In this document: positions 7,352-10,666 of the stretch, piece after piece
Layout: each line of letters starts with the position of its first letter
How positions within the stretch are numbered: position 1 is the first letter of the stretch
From: JACOUT01 sp964580865
Lineage (GTDB): Bacteria; Myxococcota; UBA727; VGSZ01
Direction of reading: 5' to 3'
Assembly: GCA_964580865.1 (NCBI GenBank)
Contig: CAZONM010000200.1
Coordinates: 1 to 10,666 of the forward strand
DNA length: 10,666 nucleotides
Notes under the pieces: generated by a model
Database searches by the model: none
Told to the model about the DNA's origin: nothing
The model's input: only the letters and a program-made list of their open reading frames with translations
Position numbers and translations under genes: made by a program

Positions 7352-8938
7352 ATGCTCCGCCTGATTCCGGTCGCCGGTCTCGCTGTGGCGCTCTCGGTGG
7401 TCGCTGGGTGCGATGGCTGCGCGCCCCCGCCCGACGATGTCGACGCGTTCGAGAACGACATCGACCGCGATGGCACGCCCAACGACCTCGATGACGACAT
7501 CGACGGCGATGACGTGCCCAACAACCTCGACGAGGACATGGACGGCGACGGCACGCCCAACGCCGCCGACGACGACGCCGACGGCGACGGTATTCCCACG
7601 CGCGGCGAGGACGGCGAGCTCATCGACGACACGCCGCTGGGCGGGCAAGAGGACAATGAGGGCGCCCAAGGCGACGTCGACGGCGACGGCATCCCCAACG
7701 CCGTCGACAACGACGACGACGGCAACGGCATCCCCGACGGCGTGGAGGGCGACAACGACTGCGACGGAGACGGCCAGGCCGAGCCCGAGGATCAAGACTG
7801 CGACGGCTACTGCTTCCTGGGCGCCGAGGGCGGTTACCAGCCCTGCGACGACGGCGGCGTGCCCGGCTCCGGCGTCCCCGACAGCGACGGCGACGGCGTG
7901 CCCGACACCCTCGATCCCGACGACGACGGCGACGGCATCCCCGACGACGACGACAACAACCCGGGCGGCGAGACCCCGCCGGACCCCGTCGACACGCCCC
8001 CCGGCGAGTGCACCACGGAGGACTTCGATCTGAGCGCCGGCAGCATCACGCCGCCGCGCATCCTGCTGGTGGTCGACAAGTCGGGCTCCATGAACGAGGA
8101 CGCCGACGGCTACCCGGGCAGCAAGTGGGACGCGGCGCGCGACACCATCAGCGACGTCGTCACGGGGCTGTCGGGCGACGTGAGCTTCGGGCTGATGCTG
8201 TATCCGAACGGCACCGCCGACAACAACGTGTGCAACGAGGGAAACGTGCGCGTCAACGTCGGCACTAACAGCGCGGCGCAGATCGTCGCGACCCTCGGCC
8301 TCACCTCCCCCGGCGGCGGCACCCCTACCGCCACCACGCTCGGCGAGGCGCGGCGCGCGCTCGACGGCATGGGCGACACGGGCGGCAACCGCGCCGTGGT
8401 GCTGGCGACCGACGGCGGCCCCAACTGCAACGCGTCGCTCAACGGCGACTCGTGCCGCTGCGTGGCGCCGAACCAGTCCGACTGCGCCGACTTCCCCGAG
8501 AACTGCCTCGACGACGGCAACGCCATCGGCGCCGCGGCCGCCGTCAACGCTGCCGGCTACCCGGTCTTCGTCATCGGCATCCCCGGCGCCGAGAACTTCC
8601 GCGACGTGCTCAACGGCATGGCGCAGGCGGGCGGCACGGCGCAGGCGGGCGGCACCTCGTTCTACGATGCGTCCTCCACCACGGAGCTCGCGAGCGCGCT
8701 CGAGGAGATCGCGATCCGGGTGGGCGCGTGCCGCTTCGACCTGCCGCAGCCCGTGGGCAACAACGATCTGACCGTGACCGTGGGCGGCACGCCCGTGAGT
8801 CGCGACCCGGGCCGCGTCAATGGCTGGGACCTGGTTGACTCGGATACCCTCGAGCTGTTCGGCGCCGCCTGCGACGCCGCCGTGAACGGGGGCACCGTTG
8901 GCGCCGCGACCGTGTCCGTCGAGATCTGCCCGGGCTGA
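7352..8938 (+). CDS. Lipoprotein with DxDxDG calcium-type repeats and a vWA domain
   Basis: This is a 528-residue protein with a strong ribosome binding site. Residues 1-19 are a signal peptide ending in the lipobox VAGC, with Cys20 as the lipidation site. Residues 35-201 hold nine Asp-rich 13-residue units of the thrombospondin type 3 kind (such as DVDGDGIPNAVD), expected to bind calcium. Two inserts interrupt them: an acidic one at 87-106 and a longer one at 133-175 with Cys137, 150, 154 and 165. A linker with several prolines (203-218) leads to a vWA domain from about 236, with DKSGS (242-246), Thr324 in GGGTPTATT and D354 in TDGG. These make a complete metal site. Further cysteines (294, 359, 368, 370, 378, 385, 460, 507, 526) suggest disulphides in an exported protein. 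A 67-residue tail with a beta-strand look ends the protein. It is transcribed divergently from moxR. The likely role is surface or periplasmic binding, with the ligand unknown. Confidence 0.92.
   Translation: MLRLIPVAGLAVALSVVAGCDGCAPPPDDVDAFENDIDRDGTPNDLDDDIDGDDVPNNLDEDMDGDGTPNAADDDADGDGIPTRGEDGELIDDTPLGGQEDNEGAQGDVDGDGIPNAVDNDDDGNGIPDGVEGDNDCDGDGQAEPEDQDCDGYCFLGAEGGYQPCDDGGVPGSGVPDSDGDGVPDTLDPDDDGDGIPDDDDNNPGGETPPDPVDTPPGECTTEDFDLSAGSITPPRILLVVDKSGSMNEDADGYPGSKWDAARDTISDVVTGLSGDVSFGLMLYPNGTADNNVCNEGNVRVNVGTNSAAQIVATLGLTSPGGGTPTATTLGEARRALDGMGDTGGNRAVVLATDGGPNCNASLNGDSCRCVAPNQSDCADFPENCLDDGNAIGAAAAVNAAGYPVFVIGIPGAENFRDVLNGMAQAGGTAQAGGTSFYDASSTTELASALEEIAIRVGACRFDLPQPVGNNDLTVTVGGTPVSRDPGRVNGWDLVDSDTLELFGAACDAAVNGGTVGAATVSVEICPG
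7454..7954 (+). repeat. Array of 39-base DxDxDG-coding repeats
   Basis: Nine units encode D-x-D-x-D-G-x-P-N/D-type segments. Units start at residues 35, 48, 61, 74, 107, 120, then a degenerate one near 133, then 176 and 189. Within each uninterrupted block the period is 13 codons (39 bases). The core GACGGCGACGGC recurs with few changes. It is a coding repeat, not an intergenic one, and may be prone to slippage or recombination. Confidence 0.85.
8621..8656 (+). repeat. 18-base perfect-frame tandem duplication inside the vWA gene
   Basis: GCGCAGGCGGGCGGCACG at 8621-8638 is followed at once by the same 18 bases with one change in the last position (8639-8656). The encoded peptide AQAGGT occurs twice (residues 424-435). 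The reading frame is kept, so the protein gains six residues. Confidence 0.9.
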
Positions 8939-8960
8939 ACGCGAGCGGACGCTCGTGCGT
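8939..8960 (+). terminator. Hairpin directly after the lipoprotein stop codon
   Basis: CGAGC (8942-8946) and GCTCG (8951-8955) pair perfectly around a four-base GGAC loop. Outer ACG/CGT bases extend the stem across a two-base bulge. It begins at the first base after the TGA. There is no T-run, so it is not a classic intrinsic terminator. It could attenuate or stabilise the upstream message, or separate expression of the next gene. Confidence 0.35.
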
Positions 8961-8969
8961 CTGCCCTCC

Positions 8970-9614
8970 ATGCGTGCCTCGTCGGCCGGCCTGCTCGGGG
9001 TGCTCGTGGCCACCGGGCCGGCGATGGCCCAGTCCATCGGCCCCACCAACGCCGCGCTCGGCGATCCGGCGAAGTGCGTGGTCATGGTGGAGGACATGGG
9101 CAACGTGGGTTTCCGCATCAGCGACGCCCAGGCCGTTGCCGAGAGCGTGGTGTCGCCGCTCAAGAAGCGCGTGGGTGCGCAGGCCGCATTCTTTGAGGGC
9201 GTGCTCACGTCGGCGCAGAGCATGCGCCGGATCCTGGGCTCGACCGTGGAGGGCGGCACCCCGCAGGAGACGACGCGCAAGCACTACGAGGCCTGCCGCG
9301 ACGCCGCGCCCTGGCGCGTGAAGGCGAGCTTCGGCGCGCCCGCCAAGGGCAAGGGAAAGCCCAAGAAACACTGGATCGAGGTGACGTGCCGCAAGAAGGG
9401 CAGCGACAGCGTGGTCGATCGGGTGCGCGTCGAGGGCGACACCTTCGTGCTCGCGCGCGACGAGCTAAACGCGGCGATGCCGCGCTTCTGCATGCAGATC
9501 CCCGACATCGCGGCGATCCCCATCGAGCCAGCCCCGGGCGAGCGCCCCAAGGAGCCGCCCGGCATGTCGAAGAAGGAGCCGAAGGCCTGGACGCCGCCGC
9601 CGCCGCGGCCGTAG
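8970..9614 (+). CDS. Small exported protein of unknown function
   Basis: This is a 214-residue protein. ATG at 8970 is chosen because it gives a compact signal peptide (hydrophobic core GLLGVLVATG, cleavage likely after AMA at residues 18-20). GTG at 8955 is possible but would lie inside the hairpin that follows the upstream gene. No strong ribosome binding site is visible for either. The mature part has four cysteines (36, 109, 140, 174), enough for two disulphides. It has a Lys-rich patch AKGKGKPKKH (125-134) inside what looks like a beta region, and a Pro-rich tail (186-214) ending in PPPPRP. I do not recognise a family. It follows the vWA lipoprotein gene by 31 bases on the same strand, so the two may be expressed together and act in the same compartment. 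Codon use matches its neighbours, and the coding call is firm although the function is open. Confidence 0.8.
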   Translation: MRASSAGLLGVLVATGPAMAQSIGPTNAALGDPAKCVVMVEDMGNVGFRISDAQAVAESVVSPLKKRVGAQAAFFEGVLTSAQSMRRILGSTVEGGTPQETTRKHYEACRDAAPWRVKASFGAPAKGKGKPKKHWIEVTCRKKGSDSVVDRVRVEGDTFVLARDELNAAMPRFCMQIPDIAAIPIEPAPGERPKEPPGMSKKEPKAWTPPPPRP

Positions 9615-9633
9615 GTGCGCGTTGGCGGCGCGG

Positions 9634-9650
9634 GCCGACCGGAATTCGGC
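9634..9650. promoter_or_regulatory. Short inverted repeat ahead of the kinase gene
   Basis: GCCGA (9634-9638) and TCGGC (9646-9650) are inverted around seven bases. The repeat lies 20 bases after one stop codon and 14 before the next start. It touches the TAGTCT element at 9651, so it could be an operator or a weak terminator stem. The arms are short, and chance occurrence is possible at this base composition. Confidence 0.25.
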
Positions 9651-9656
9651 TAGTCT
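9651..9656 (+). promoter_or_regulatory. Possible -10 element (TAGTCT) for a leaderless or near-leaderless kinase message
   Basis: TAGTCT fits TAnnnT and ends 8 bases before ATG at 9665, which would put the transcript start at or just before the start codon. No ribosome binding site is visible in this gap, in keeping with that reading. No -35 match is seen. Confidence 0.35.
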
Positions 9657-9664
9657 GCGCTTCG

Positions 9665-10666
9665 ATGGCAGAGGGGTCCTCGCAACGCCTGCCGGCGCCG
9701 TTCGGCAAGTACCTGCTGACGCAGATGATCGCGGTCGGCGGCATGGCCGAGGTCTACCGCGCGAAGATCTTCGGCGCGTCGGGCTTCGAGAAGGAGATGG
9801 TCGTCAAGCGCATCCTGCCCCGGTATGCGCGCAACCCGAACTTCGTGCAGATGCTCATCGACGAGGCCAAGATCGCGGTCTCGTTCTCGCACGGCAACAT
9901 CGTCCCCATCTACGAGCTCGGCGAGTTCGAGGGCAGCTACTACATCGCCATGGAGTTCGTGGAGGGCCGCACGGTCCTCGACGTGCTGCGTGACGCGCAC
10001 AGCAAGCGCCACCCCGTGCCGTGGGCCTACTGCCTGGGCGTGGGCGCCGAGGTCGCCAAGGGCCTGGCGTACGCGCACTCGCGCACGGGCCCCGACGGCC
10101 GCCCCCTCGGGCTGGTGCACCGCGACATCAACCCGCGCAACATCGTGATCACGCCCGCGGGCGAGGTGAAGATCCTCGACTTCGGCATCGCGCGCGCGTC
10201 CACCAAGCGCCACCAAACGGCATCGGGGGTCATCAAGGGCACGCCCGGCTACATGTCGCCCGAGCAGATGTACGGCCACGCCGTCGACGCGCGCTCCGAC
10301 ATCTACTGCCTCGGCATCTTGGTGTACGAGCTCTTGACGCTGCGCCGGCTGTTCCCCGTCTGGGACGTCAACGAGATGCGCGCGGTCTTCGAGGCGGGCC
10401 CGATCCCCCTGCCCTCGAGCATCGCGCGCCACGTGTCGAAAGACGTCGACGCGGTGATCATGCGCGCGCTGACGCAGGACGTCGACCAGCGCTTCCAAAC
10501 CGCGGCCGAGTTCGAGGAAGAGCTGCGCACGGTCATCGCGCGCAGCGGCACCGCAGTCACGGCGTCGGGCCTGGCGCGCGAGGTGCGCGCCATCGACGAG
10601 GCGCCGGGGCCGGCGGCGCCGCGCACCGCGCCCCCGGTCGTGGACTCGAGCGGCGACGGCGACTCG
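9665..10666 (+). CDS. Hanks-type serine/threonine protein kinase (partial, C-terminus off the right edge)
   Basis: 334 codons are visible and the frame is open at the edge. The kinase domain spans about residues 13-295. The nucleotide loop is IAVGGMAEVY (22-31), with two of the usual glycines replaced (A23, A28). The ATP-binding lysine is K48 in VVKRIL, and its partner is probably E67 in DEAK. The catalytic loop is HRDINPRN (152-159). D154 and N159 are present, but the lysine normally two residues after the aspartate is Asn156. DFG is at 172-174 and the activation-segment end is GTPGYMSPEQ. Most catalytic residues are thus intact and the protein is probably an active, cytoplasmic Ser/Thr kinase. 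Residues after about 300 are Ala/Pro-rich and begin a linker to an unseen C-terminal part, often a membrane span or sensor region in such kinases. It follows the exported-protein gene by 50 bases and may have its own promoter. Targets are unknown. Confidence 0.93.
   Translation, partial: MAEGSSQRLPAPFGKYLLTQMIAVGGMAEVYRAKIFGASGFEKEMVVKRILPRYARNPNFVQMLIDEAKIAVSFSHGNIVPIYELGEFEGSYYIAMEFVEGRTVLDVLRDAHSKRHPVPWAYCLGVGAEVAKGLAYAHSRTGPDGRPLGLVHRDINPRNIVITPAGEVKILDFGIARASTKRHQTASGVIKGTPGYMSPEQMYGHAVDARSDIYCLGILVYELLTLRRLFPVWDVNEMRAVFEAGPIPLPSSIARHVSKDVDAVIMRALTQDVDQRFQTAAEFEEELRTVIARSGTAVTASGLAREVRAIDEAPGPAAPRTAPPVVDSSGDGDS

Noticed and set aside
7454..7954. CRISPR-like regular repeats
   Set aside because: The 39-base period keeps the reading frame and encodes a known calcium-loop motif. 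There are no unique spacers between fixed repeats.
7298..9280. A 660-codon minus-strand frame across the lipoprotein and exported-protein genes
   Set aside because: Its Val/Ala-rich repeats are the mirror of the Asp/Gly repeat codons. The plus strand has ribosome binding site, signal peptide and vWA motifs.

Overview
This very GC-rich window, with G or C in most third codon positions, carries eight genes. The style suggests Myxococcota (myxobacteria): a Hanks-type kinase with a GGMAEVY loop and an altered HRD loop, and a lipoprotein joining Asp-rich calcium-type repeats to a von Willebrand A (vWA) domain. This assignment is inferred from gene style; there is no rRNA or marker gene to confirm it.

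Left part, minus strand, read from right to left (7189 down to 1): a five-gene, head-to-tail and probably co-transcribed cluster. It holds a MoxR-type AAA+ ATPase (7189-6059), a DUF58 protein with a vWA fold (6062-5112), a large BatA-like membrane protein with a vWA and an amidotransferase-like domain (5115-2989), a multipass membrane protein with a C-terminal soluble domain (2989-1010), and a second multipass membrane protein that runs off the left edge (1000 to <1). The first three junctions are stop/start overlaps (ATGA, GTGA, TGATG) and the last gap is 9 bases. MoxR-DUF58-BatA is a known bacterial module, thought to work as an ATPase chaperone with vWA partners at the inner membrane. Its coupling here to two GT-C-like (polyprenyl-sugar glycosyltransferase-like) membrane proteins is the more unusual part.

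Centre: a 162-base divergent intergenic region (7190-7351) must hold the signals for both the MoxR cluster and the rightward genes.

Right part, plus strand: a vWA lipoprotein with nine 13-residue DxDxDG repeats (7352-8938), a small exported protein of unknown function (8970-9614), and the N-terminal 334 residues of a serine/threonine protein kinase (9665 to beyond 10666). A hairpin follows the lipoprotein stop codon. A short inverted repeat and a TAGTCT element precede the kinase.

Taken together, three vWA proteins, a MoxR ATPase, two membrane-bound putative sugar transferases, an exported protein and a kinase suggest an envelope-associated assembly or surface function. No substrate can be named from the sequence. 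No tRNA, rRNA, CRISPR array, insertion sequence or attachment site was seen.
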